Shown piece by piece: positions 52,818-60,955 of a stretch of 64,000 bases of DNA. The stretch covers positions 1 to 64,000 of the forward strand of contig NZ_BBMP01000027.1 of NCBI RefSeq assembly GCF_000755245.1, given 5' to 3'. The stretch comes from Halococcus sediminicola (GTDB lineage Archaea > Halobacteriota > Halobacteria > Halobacteriales > Halococcaceae). The translations under genes and the position numbers were made by a program. The notes below the pieces were generated by a model. The model saw only the letters and a program-made list of their open reading frames with translations, ran no database searches and was not told the DNA's origin. Positions within the stretch are counted from its first letter, which is position 1; each line of letters begins with the position of its first letter.

Positions 52818-53732
52818 CTACTTGACAACCGAAACGTCGAACTTCCCGCGCCAGCGATATCGCCGGCCGCCCCAGACGAACGTCCGGCGGACCAGCGCGT
52901 ACGGGACGAGAGGCACGAACGCGAACAGTGCCGGGTAGGCGAGCGCAGCCGTCCACCGACGGACGCCCAGGACTTCGTTGACGGCGAAGTGCAACATCGT
53001 CAAGGCCACCACCATAGGGAGCGGGGCCAAGATTGCAGCCACGAGTGCGAGCACCAAAACGAGACAGATCCCGGTGACGGTGCCGGGGAAATGCCACCGA
53101 AGAATCTTCGTCCACCGGACTGGCCGCTCAATCGCCTCGTGAATGGTCCCACCAATGGGAACGATGTGTGTCCGGCCGACCGTCGTCACCTCAAGGTACT
53201 CCATGAGGAGTCCGTCGTCGCTGACGGTCCGCCGCAGTTCATCAAGAAACGCTGTCTCGTCGATGTCGCCGCGGTCGAACATGACCGCGCCACCCCATAT
53301 CTGGTTGCCGAGGTAGAGGCCCAGTGAGCCTGCTGAGGCGTACAGTGGTTCGAGCAGCACCGACAGAGGGTCTTGTCCGACGAAATACGGTACCTCTGAC
53401 ACCGGGCCACGCTGCTCATAGTCCGCGCTGAGGGTCGCCAGCCAGTCCGGAGGGTGGTGGAAATCGTCGTCAGTCCAGACGAGGCGGTCGTGGCGCGCGG
53501 CCTCCATCCCGGTGACGATGGCGTTGGCCTTTCCCGAACAGCCCTCCGGCTCCCCTGCGGCGACGAGCTGGACGCCTTCGTAGTGATTTTCCTGACCGGT
53601 GACGGGGTCGTCCCCGCTATCGTGGATGACCAACAGCTCGTCGCTATCTCCGAGTTGGGCGGCCAGCTCCCCGCATGCGTCGGTCCACCTCGTCGTCGGC
53701 AGAAGGACACTCATCGGTGACCGGTCAGACAT
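52818..53732 (-). CDS. Family 2 glycosyltransferase, intact paralogue
   Basis: 304 residues, MSDRSPMSVLLPTTRWTDAC to KFDVSVVK. Nucleotide-sugar-binding region with CSGKANAIVTGMEAARHDRLVWTDDDFHHPPDWL (DDD), VPYFVGQDPLSVLLEPLYASAGSLGLYLGNQIWGG, and two or three TM helices at the end. About 80% identical to the frameshifted copy at 34436-35354 by eye; a duplication, ~18 kb apart. Probable polysaccharide or lipid glycosylation at the membrane. Confidence 0.92.
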   Translation of the reverse strand: MSDRSPMSVLLPTTRWTDACGELAAQLGDSDELLVIHDSGDDPVTGQENHYEGVQLVAAGEPEGCSGKANAIVTGMEAARHDRLVWTDDDFHHPPDWLATLSADYEQRGPVSEVPYFVGQDPLSVLLEPLYASAGSLGLYLGNQIWGGAVMFDRGDIDETAFLDELRRTVSDDGLLMEYLEVTTVGRTHIVPIGGTIHEAIERPVRWTKILRWHFPGTVTGICLVLVLALVAAILAPLPMVVALTMLHFAVNEVLGVRRWTAALAYPALFAFVPLVPYALVRRTFVWGGRRYRWRGKFDVSVVK

Positions 53733-54148
53733 GGCGGTGACTTCTGTCGGTGACTCGAAAAATGAATCGATTCCTGTCGTTCCAGTACGTTTAGGACGAA
53801 CAATCGCCGTCTTCAGCCTACTCGTGGAAATTTCATACTCTGAGAGGCGTTCGACGGGGGGCAGATTGATGAATACGGGCTGTGTCGTCCGTATCGTCGT
53901 TCAGAACTGCTGTATCCTGTTAGCTCTTGCCTGACCGACTCAGAGAGTGTATTCAGCAGGGAATGTAGCTGTGGTGGGAATATGGAAAGCAATCGGTTGC
54001 GTTAGGCGGAGGGGTTGGTGACAGAGAGGTACTGAGAATAGTCGTGGCCGTATCCGATGCAGGTTTGTCACCAAAGTCACCAAGCGTTGGAGAATCGGGC
54101 CTCAGTCGAAGCACTCGAACGGAATGGTTCAACCTAGCAGTATCCAGT
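53733..54148. other. Intergenic with S-family repeat copy 6
   Basis: No supported gene. Upstream of the glycosyltransferase and downstream of the ABC permease. Contains repeat copy 6. Confidence 0.5.
53871..53960 (+). repeat. S-family dispersed repeat, copy 6
   Basis: CGTCGTTCAGAACTGCTGTA, CTCTTGCCTGACCGACTCAG and AGTGTATTCAGCAGG. Near-identical core to copy 5. Confidence 0.7.
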
Positions 54149-54952
54149 TTACTGAATGTCCATCCGCGTGAAACGGACCTGGCTCACGGCTATCAATACG
54201 AGTGTGGCAGCGAGCAGAATTCCCGCACTCGTGAAGTCGTAGGTCCCTTCGAGCATGATTTCGTTCGCGTCGAAGTACCTCATCGGAGCGATGTTTGCCA
54301 GCCAGCCGTAGTCCGTCACAGGGATGAACGACTGGAACAGGTACAGCGCGAAGAGCACGCCGATCGCCGCGTTCTGGGCGGTGTCCTTGTCGTCAAGCAA
54401 CACCGATAACACCAGCCCGATGGCCCCACAACACAGTAGGTACGGGATTGAGAGTACGTGGACCATGATGAGTTCCTCCACCGCTATCGACGGGTCGATG
54501 AATAGCGTACCGACGTAAATCGCCGCCGGCGTGATGACGCTGGCGATGAGGATCGGTACCAGCAGCGAGAGGAACGTCTCAACGAGCACGGTCGTCCGCG
54601 AGACCGGGTTCGCAAGCAGCACGTCCATCCGGTCTTCGTCGATATCGCCCCGAACCGACCCTGCCGCGCTGTACGTGAGGTAGAGACCGAAAAACACCGC
54701 CCACATCAGAGTGTAGAATTCGCCGGCGAGTAGCCCTCCGAGACTCGTCATGCTCTGGAGACCGAACGCTTCGATGAACGGCTGGGGTAACTCCGCCATG
54801 ACCTGCTTGAACTGGGCGCTGGCGGCAATGTTGGTCGTGATCAGCGGAGCGGACGCGACGAACAACATCGCCAGCAGCGCGAACGCAACGCTGATCCCGA
54901 ACGCGCTCTTGAGTCGGTGCTCTCCTTCGTAACGCAGGACGTTAAGAGTCAT
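54149..54952 (-). CDS. ABC-2-type permease 2
   Basis: 267 residues from MTLNVLRYEGEHRLKSAFGI. Six TM helices, with GEFYTLMWAVFFGLYLTYSAAGSVRGDIDEDRMDVLLANPVSRTTVLVE and IPYLLCCGAIGLVLSVLLDDKDTAQNAAIG. Ends RFTRMDIQ*, like its neighbour (RFGWMDIQ). Third gene of ATPase-permease1-permease2; overlaps permease 1 by 4 bp. Paralogous permeases arisen by duplication. The long upstream extension of the frame is antisense noise. Confidence 0.93.
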   Translation of the reverse strand: MTLNVLRYEGEHRLKSAFGISVAFALLAMLFVASAPLITTNIAASAQFKQVMAELPQPFIEAFGLQSMTSLGGLLAGEFYTLMWAVFFGLYLTYSAAGSVRGDIDEDRMDVLLANPVSRTTVLVETFLSLLVPILIASVITPAAIYVGTLFIDPSIAVEELIMVHVLSIPYLLCCGAIGLVLSVLLDDKDTAQNAAIGVLFALYLFQSFIPVTDYGWLANIAPMRYFDANEIMLEGTYDFTSAGILLAATLVLIAVSQVRFTRMDIQ

Positions 54953-55734
54953 TGGATATCCATCCACCCGAACCGCCACTGACCGGCGAGAACCAATATC
55001 ACGGCGGCCACAAGCAGGATTCCTGCGCCTGCGAGATCGTAGTTGGCGTTGACGAGAATCTCGGTCGGATCGAAGTAGTTCATCGGGGTGAGAACGCCGA
55101 GGAACTCCAGATCCGTGCCGATGAACGCCGTCTCGACGAGGAAGGCCACCACAAGCACGCCGACCGAGGCGTTTTGGGCGAGGCTCTCGCTGCCGAGAAA
55201 CACTGAGAGTGCGAACCCGACCGCCGCACAACACAGCAGATACGGCACCGCCAGCGCGTGGAGCGCGACGAGGTTCGTAACGTCGAGCGGTTTGTCGATG
55301 AGTACCGAACCGACGTAGAGCACGATCGGCGTGATGGCGTTGACTGCGAGAATCGGCACTAGCATGGAGAGAAATTCCTCACCGACGAGTCTCGTTCGGG
55401 AGATTGGCGCGGAAAGGAGGGTATCCATCCGGCCTGTCTCGATGTCACCCGCGACCAGTCCAGCAGCGGTGTAGGCGAGATAGAGGCCAAGCACGAGTAT
55501 CCAGCCGAACTGATAGAGTTCGACCGCGAGCAGTCCCGGAAGGGTGTTGAACGCCGCAAGACCGAACCCCTCGGTGAACTGCTGGGGGAAGTTACTGAAG
55601 ATCGCTTCGAGGTCGAAATCGGAATAGGCGGGCGAGAGCGCGACGAACATCGCGCCGTAGAAACTCGCCGCGATTGCAATAGTGGCCCCGAGCACCAGTT
55701 TGCGTTCGCCCTCGTAGCGTGCGACCTCAAACAT
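54949..55734 (-). CDS. ABC-2-type permease 1
   Basis: 261 residues from MFEVARYEGERKLVLGATIA. Same architecture as permease 2: VELYQFGWILVLGLYLAYTAAGLVAGDIETGRMDTLLSAPISRTRLVGEEFLSML and VPYLLCCAAVGFALSVFLGSESLAQNASVGVLVV. Forms the exporter with the ATPase just upstream (8-bp overlap). Exported compound unknown. Confidence 0.93.
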   Translation of the reverse strand: MFEVARYEGERKLVLGATIAIAASFYGAMFVALSPAYSDFDLEAIFSNFPQQFTEGFGLAAFNTLPGLLAVELYQFGWILVLGLYLAYTAAGLVAGDIETGRMDTLLSAPISRTRLVGEEFLSMLVPILAVNAITPIVLYVGSVLIDKPLDVTNLVALHALAVPYLLCCAAVGFALSVFLGSESLAQNASVGVLVVAFLVETAFIGTDLEFLGVLTPMNYFDPTEILVNANYDLAGAGILLVAAVILVLAGQWRFGWMDIQ

Positions 55735-56743
55735 TCGCCTGTCTCCCGACGGTGCCCGACTTGCGGTCGGGGTCGACCTCACCATAGAATCGCATGAACA
55801 CGTCTTCGAGTGGTGCGTCCTCAATGTCGAGATCGAGGACGTCGTACCCGATGAGGTGTTCGAGCAGGGCGTTGTAATCGCCCGTGTACGTGAAGTTCAC
55901 GCTCGTCCCATCACGGCCGTCCGACGAGGTGTCATCGCTCTCCGTCGATGGGCCGTCTCCGCTGCCGTCGGCGGCGGTGGGCTGGACTGGCTGCTCGTCG
56001 CCGGTGACGCTCACGTCGTGTGCGCCCTCGATGGCGAACGCGCCAGCCTCGACAGGTTCGGCGACGCGGATCGAGACGCGCTTGCCGCCGCGTTCGAGCA
56101 GCGTCTCGACATCTTCGAGCTCGACGAGGTGGCCGTTCCGGATGACGCCCACTCGGTCGCAGATCTTCTGGACCTCGCTCAGGATGTGCGAGGAAAAGAA
56201 GAACGTTTTGCCCCTGGCCCGTTCGCCGCGAATGAACTCGTAGAACCGCTCCTGCATCAGTGGATCCAGCCCCGAGGTGGGTTCGTCCATGATGACGAGG
56301 TCGGGATCGTGCATGAACGCGAGCACGACCGCGAGCTTGCGCTTGTTGCCCGTCGAATACTCGCCGATCTCGCGATCCATCGGCGGGTCGAACAGTTCCA
56401 GCAACTCATCGCTGCGCGTATCGCCCTTGAGCGACGCCTGGTACCGCAGAAACCGCCGGCCGGTAACGCTCTCGTCGAAACCCATCTCCGCGGGGATGTA
56501 CCCCACGTGTCGCTTGGCCTCGATCATCGCGCTTCGGTCGGTGATGTCGTGGCCGAGCACGCTCGCGCCCCCCTCGGTCGGCGATTGGAACCCCATCAGC
56601 GTCCGAATTGTGGTAGACTTGCCTGCCCCGTTCGGTCCGAGAAAGCCGAAGATTTCACCATCTTCGACGGCAAACGATAGTGACTCGATTGCACGAACGT
56701 CTCCGTAGTCTTTCGTGAGACCGTTTACTTCGATCGCTGCCAT
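55727..56743 (-). CDS. ABC exporter ATPase
   Basis: 338 residues from MAAIEVNGLTKDYGDVRAIE. Walker A GPNGAGKST, signature EYSTGNKRKLAVVLAFM, Walker B LVIMDEPTSGLD, H-loop FFFSSHILSEVQ. Typical ABC-2 exporter NBD plus a C-terminal ~110-residue extension with an acidic, low-complexity insertion (GDGPSTESDDTSSDGRDG). First gene of the exporter operon, divergent from TetR with a candidate operator between them. Confidence 0.95.
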   Translation of the reverse strand: MAAIEVNGLTKDYGDVRAIESLSFAVEDGEIFGFLGPNGAGKSTTIRTLMGFQSPTEGGASVLGHDITDRSAMIEAKRHVGYIPAEMGFDESVTGRRFLRYQASLKGDTRSDELLELFDPPMDREIGEYSTGNKRKLAVVLAFMHDPDLVIMDEPTSGLDPLMQERFYEFIRGERARGKTFFFSSHILSEVQKICDRVGVIRNGHLVELEDVETLLERGGKRVSIRVAEPVEAGAFAIEGAHDVSVTGDEQPVQPTAADGSGDGPSTESDDTSSDGRDGTSVNFTYTGDYNALLEHLIGYDVLDLDIEDAPLEDVFMRFYGEVDPDRKSGTVGRQANV

Positions 56744-56778
56744 GTCTGATACTCGGCTCCATAACCAGATATCTGTTT

Positions 56779-56824
56779 CGGTCATGTATTCACATACGAT
56801 GACCGTATTAGTTATGTATTCACA
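56779..56824. promoter_or_regulatory. Candidate TetR operator
   Basis: Inverted repeat CGGTCAT ... ATGACCG (56779-56785 / 56799-56805) around TGTATTCACATAC, plus a second ATGTATTCACA 30 bp downstream (56784-56794 and 56814-56824). Positioned between the ATPase and TetR genes, suitable to control both. Confidence 0.6.
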
Positions 56825-56839
56825 GGCCGGAGGAGTGGT

Positions 56840-57478
56840 ATGCGTGGTTTCAGCGACGAGGAACGAGATCGCATTCGAGAACAGTTGATCGAGACAGGAC
56901 GTGAATTACTACTCACGTACGGACCGAAGAAAACGACGGTCGAGGACATCACAGATCCCGTCGGGATCGCGAAACCGACGTTCTACCAGTTCTTCGACGC
57001 GAAAACCGACCTCTACATCGTGATTCTGGAACGCGAACTACAGGAGTACATGGAAACCGCCCGGTCAGAGCTTGAGGGCGTCAACGACCCCCAAGAGGCA
57101 CTGGAGCGATTGTTCTGGTGTTATGCTGAGTTCGGCGAAGGGAACCGGTTCATCCAGCAAACAGTCATTCAGGGCAACTACCAGGATATAATTGGAAGCG
57201 GAAAATCGGAGCAGCTCGACAATCTAGTTCGAACCGAGATGGCGGAGTTCATTCCTCTCATCGAAGACATCCAGGGTCGAAGTGATGGTCCAGTCTCTGA
57301 GATGGACCCACTCACTGTTCTGGGCATCATGGGGTCATCGATCGGTCTGTTGGTGCTCCACAAGGACGAATACGAGCAATACGAGGGTCAGTTCGAGGGT
57401 ATCGAGGAAGGCTACTACTACCACATGCAGGACACGTTGATCACAACCCTCGCACGAGGATTGACAGTCGAAGGATGA
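56840..57478 (+). CDS. TetR-family regulator
   Basis: 212 residues. The N-terminal HTH reads ELLLTYGPKKTTVEDITDPVGIAKPTFYQFFDAKTDLYIVILE; the ligand-binding half is helical (LERLFWCYAEFGEGNRFIQQTVIQGNYQDIIGS). Probably represses the divergent exporter and responds to its substrate (inference from arrangement). The start ATG at 56840 begins MRGFSDEERDRIREQLIETG. Confidence 0.93.
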   Translation: MRGFSDEERDRIREQLIETGRELLLTYGPKKTTVEDITDPVGIAKPTFYQFFDAKTDLYIVILERELQEYMETARSELEGVNDPQEALERLFWCYAEFGEGNRFIQQTVIQGNYQDIIGSGKSEQLDNLVRTEMAEFIPLIEDIQGRSDGPVSEMDPLTVLGIMGSSIGLLVLHKDEYEQYEGQFEGIEEGYYYHMQDTLITTLARGLTVEG

Positions 57479-57488
57479 ATTCTGGTAT

Positions 57489-57600
57489 CTGAGATCAGGC
57501 AAGTAGATTGCTCATGCACGACTGGACTCGAAATCTATACCGATAGTCTAAATTTCACACATATATCTATGCATGATGAATCGACCTAGCCGTCATCAGA
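57489..57600 (+). repeat. ~112 bp palindromic repeat (R family), copy 5
   Basis: CTGAGATCAGGCAAGTAGATT, CTCATGCACGACTGG, CCGATAGTCTAAATTTCAC, GCATGATGAATCGACCTAGC. Best match to copy 1 (32153-32262, opposite strand). Located between TetR and the second exporter. Confidence 0.8.
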
Positions 57601-57718
57601 TACAACTGAAGAACGCAAGAACAACCATTTCAGACCTTCATTCGACCACTTTCACCCCACACATGGCTCAGGTTTATCATCTAAAAAAAACGTATGGAAA
57701 GCGAGGAGATATAGAGCA

Positions 57719-57862
57719 ATGACTATCGACAAGTACACCAAGAGTCTGCTGACCGCAACCAGCACTCGAGGCGTCAGCACCACCAATTCAGATGGGATCG
57801 AAGCAACACGTCGCTTCGCGAACAACCGACCACGACTCGTGAACGAAGGAACGAGCGCATGA
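57719..57862 (+). CDS. Small ORF coupled to the second exporter (47 aa)
   Basis: [47 protein letters not shown]. The stop overlaps the ATG of the ATPase gene (ATGA). Basic, Ser/Thr-rich, not recognised; may be a leader. Confidence 0.45.
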   Translation: MTIDKYTKSLLTATSTRGVSTTNSDGIEATRRFANNRPRLVNEGTSA

Positions 57863-58977
57863 ACGAACGCCAGCCGCCGCGACGTCCTGCTGAAGTTACA
57901 GAACTGTCAGACATTGCGGGAACAGACTCTACTGAGACGAGCCAATGTCAGTCTCTCTCGTCATCGTCACTTCCTGCCGATCGTGACCGCACTCTCGAGA
58001 AGTATGACGACAAACTAGATCTCGCAATCGAAACTGATGGTCTCAAGAAATCATTCGGAGACACGCGCGCCATCGACGGCATCGATCTCCGAATACCCCG
58101 GGGCTCCGTATACGGGCTTTTAGGTCCTAACGGAGCCGGTAAGACCACGGCGATACGAATACTCACGACGTTGCTCCGCCCTGACGCCGGCACTGCGACC
58201 GTTCTCGGGCACGACGTCGTTCAGGACGCAGCCGACGTCCGTGCAAAGGTGAGTCTCACGGGCCAGTACGCCTCGGTCGACGAGGACCTCACTGGACACG
58301 AGAACCTCGTCCTCGTGGGACGCCTGCTCGGCTTCTCGTGGCGAGACGCGAAGAAGCGCGCCGATGAACTACTCACGGCCTTCGGCCTCGAAGACGCTGC
58401 CACGCGCCAGGTACGGACGTACTCCGGTGGTATGCGGCGTCGACTCGACGTCGCCGCGAGCCTCGTCGTCACACCCGAGGTGCTGTTCTTAGACGAGCCG
58501 ACGACAGGTCTCGACCCACGCAGCCGAAATCAGGTCTGGGCCATCATCCGCGCCATCGCTGCCGAAGGAACTACTGTTCTTCTCACCACGCAGTATCTCG
58601 ACGAGGCCGACCGTCTCGCCGATCGCCTCGCCGTCATCGACAATGGCCGCGTCATCGCTGAGGGGACGAGCCGCGAACTGAAGGCCGCCGTGGGTGCGAG
58701 CACTCTCCATCTTCAAGTCCAAGATCCGAGACGCCGAGAAGAAGCCGAAGCTATCTTGCGAGACCACTTCAGCATGGACGTCCATAATGGAACCGACCGG
58801 GATACCCTCTCCGCGAGCGTTCCACACGATGAAGAGCCAGCGGCGGTGCTGACGGCACTCTCGGATGCCGGCGTAAATGTCGCCGAGTTCTCGCTCGGGC
58901 AGGCGAGCCTCGACGAGGTCTTCCTCGCACTCACCGGTCAACCCGCTGAGGACACGACGGAGGAGGTGGCCGCATGA
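57859..58977 (+). CDS. DrrA-type ABC exporter ATPase
   Basis: 372 residues. A ~55-residue acidic/Ser-rich N-terminal extension precedes [46 protein letters not shown] (Walker A). Then [40 protein letters not shown], signature [17 protein letters not shown], Walker [18 protein letters not shown] and [28 protein letters not shown]: the daunorubicin-resistance (DrrA) subfamily. Overlaps the permease gene by 4 bp. Exports a hydrophobic compound or lipid. Confidence 0.95.
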   Translation: MNERQPPRRPAEVTELSDIAGTDSTETSQCQSLSSSSLPADRDRTLEKYDDKLDLAIETDGLKKSFGDTRAIDGIDLRIPRGSVYGLLGPNGAGKTTAIRILTTLLRPDAGTATVLGHDVVQDAADVRAKVSLTGQYASVDEDLTGHENLVLVGRLLGFSWRDAKKRADELLTAFGLEDAATRQVRTYSGGMRRRLDVAASLVVTPEVLFLDEPTTGLDPRSRNQVWAIIRAIAAEGTTVLLTTQYLDEADRLADRLAVIDNGRVIAEGTSRELKAAVGASTLHLQVQDPRRREEAEAILRDHFSMDVHNGTDRDTLSASVPHDEEPAAVLTALSDAGVNVAEFSLGQASLDEVFLALTGQPAEDTTEEVAA

Positions 58978-59813
58978 GCAACGAGACCACTCCATCGAAC
59001 ACAGTCGTCGAGGAGGATCTCGACGATGTCCTCTCGCGGGTCGAACGGCCGTCTCGCCCAGGCCCAATCTCCGCCTCGCTCACTCTCGGGTGGCGGGCGC
59101 TCCTGAAGATCAAGCACGTGCCGTTTCAGCTCCTCGACGTCACGGCATTCCCGCTCATGTTCACGCTGCTGTTCACCTTCCTGTTCGGGGGCGCTCTCGC
59201 CGGATCACCACAGCAGTATATCCAGTTCCTGCTGCCGGGTATCCTCGTCCAGTCTATCGTCTTCATCACTGTCTATACGGGCGTCGGCCTCAACACGGAC
59301 ATCGAGAAGGGCTTGTTCGACCGTTTCCAGTCACTCCCGATCTGGCAGCCTGCGCCGCTGGTCGGGGCACTCCTCGGCGACGTGTTGCGCTACTCGATGG
59401 CGGCGCTCATGGTTGTCGGGCTCGGTGTCGTTCTGGGTTTCCGTCCCGGAGCTGGGATTGTGGGAGTGCTCCTCGCGCTCGCGCTGGTGCTCGTCTTCGC
59501 GTTCAGCGTCTCATGGATCTGGGTTCTCGCGGGGTTGCTCGTCGACACCCCTGAGTCCGTTATGACGGCGAGCTTTCTTCTGCTCTTCCCGCTGACGTTT
59601 GTTAGCAACATCTTCGTCGACCCGGCGACCATGCCAGCGTGGCTCCAGACCGTGGTCAGCGTGAATCCCGTTACGCATCTCGTCGACGCCTCCCGGGGCC
59701 TCATGCATGGAAACGTCGCTTTGATGGATGTGACATGGGTGCTCATCGCCTCTGCCATAATCATTATCGTGTTCGCACCGCTATCGCTTCATATGTACCA
59801 CAAGGAGCGATAA
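58974..59813 (+). CDS. DrrB-type ABC exporter permease
   Basis: 279 residues, six TM helices. [81 protein letters not shown] is the ABC-2 signature region; [46 protein letters not shown] ends it. Forms the exporter with the ATPase immediately upstream. Confidence 0.95.
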   Translation: MSNETTPSNTVVEEDLDDVLSRVERPSRPGPISASLTLGWRALLKIKHVPFQLLDVTAFPLMFTLLFTFLFGGALAGSPQQYIQFLLPGILVQSIVFITVYTGVGLNTDIEKGLFDRFQSLPIWQPAPLVGALLGDVLRYSMAALMVVGLGVVLGFRPGAGIVGVLLALALVLVFAFSVSWIWVLAGLLVDTPESVMTASFLLLFPLTFVSNIFVDPATMPAWLQTVVSVNPVTHLVDASRGLMHGNVALMDVTWVLIASAIIIIVFAPLSLHMYHKER

Positions 59814-59845
59814 GCGCATTTCTGGAATCAAGAGAGAACTATCCT

Positions 59846-60955
59846 ATGCAACTATATGACCGGGTGAAGGACTTGCCGCTCGATATAGACAGCTATGAAC
59901 TCACCCACCACGAGCAGAACTGCACGGGGGATTTTGCCCGTGCAAGCGTCGTCTTATCAATACAAGACCACGCTCCAGACACTCCTGAATTCAGGAGACC
60001 ATGCACTCAGATCGCACTGCGCGGACAGGAGAGTATCGGCTACGGCGAAGACGTTACCTATGACAAAGTAGACCATCAGGCGCTCCTCGAATCTTCGTCT
60101 GAACTCCCGCTTGCCGGGAAGTACACGATAGCGTCGTTTTCGGCAGCGCTCGACAGAATCGATCTCTTCCCCAACCGTGAACCAGAACGTGAGGCGTCTC
60201 GGTACTACCGCCGGTGGGCACTCGAAAGCGCGGCCCTTGATCTCGCACTCAAACAGGCTCGAATGGATTTGGCCACCGTCCTCGACCGGGAGTACGACCC
60301 TGTTCGGTTCGTTGTGAGCAACCGCCTTGGCAATCCCCCGACGTTTGACCGAGTAGCTACTTGGCTTGAATTGAACCCCAATTTGGAGTTCAAGCTAGAC
60401 ATCGACTCTGGATGGACAGGCACACTGATTGGACAACTCGCGGAGATCGATGCCGTGCAGGTTCTCGACTTCAAAGGCCGATACAAAGGAACGATGGTCG
60501 ATCAGCCCTCGAATGCGGACCTCTATCGGCGTCTCATCGAGAATTTTCCTGATGTGCTCATCGAAGATCCCGTTCTCACCGACGAAACACAAGCACTCTT
60601 CGAAGGCATTGAACATCGAATCACATGGGATGCGCCGATCACGGGCGTGAGGAGTATCGAGCAACTACCGTTCGAACCCGACTGGCTAAACATCAAGCCT
60701 TCGAGATTCGGGACGCTTGAGAGCCTCTTCAATTCGATCGAGTACTGTCTCAATCACGATATCCAGATGTACGGCGGCGGTCAAACCGAGTTGGGTGTCG
60801 GCCGTCAGCACATCCACGCTCTCGCGTCGCTGTTCTATCCTTCGTCGCCGAATGATATCGCTCCCCGGCCGTACAATCACCCGGAACCCACTTCTGGCCT
60901 CCCAACTAGTCCACTCTCACCTCCAGCAGATCCTCGCGGATTCGAATGGCACTGA
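59846..60955 (+). CDS. Enolase-superfamily (mandelate racemase/muconate lactonizing-like) enzyme
   Basis: 369 residues from MQLYDRVKDLPLDIDSYELT. An N-terminal capping domain, then a barrel with FKLDIDSGWTGTLIGQL, VQVLDFKGRYKG (metal Asp and Lys-like positions), DVLIEDPVL (Glu-Asp), ITWDAPITGVRSI and LNIKPSRFGTLESLFNSIEYCLNHDIQMYGGGQTELGVGRQHI. Metal-dependent abstraction of an alpha-proton is expected; the exact subgroup is unclear. About 30 bp after the exporter genes. Confidence 0.82.
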   Translation: MQLYDRVKDLPLDIDSYELTHHEQNCTGDFARASVVLSIQDHAPDTPEFRRPCTQIALRGQESIGYGEDVTYDKVDHQALLESSSELPLAGKYTIASFSAALDRIDLFPNREPEREASRYYRRWALESAALDLALKQARMDLATVLDREYDPVRFVVSNRLGNPPTFDRVATWLELNPNLEFKLDIDSGWTGTLIGQLAEIDAVQVLDFKGRYKGTMVDQPSNADLYRRLIENFPDVLIEDPVLTDETQALFEGIEHRITWDAPITGVRSIEQLPFEPDWLNIKPSRFGTLESLFNSIEYCLNHDIQMYGGGQTELGVGRQHIHALASLFYPSSPNDIAPRPYNHPEPTSGLPTSPLSPPADPRGFEWH

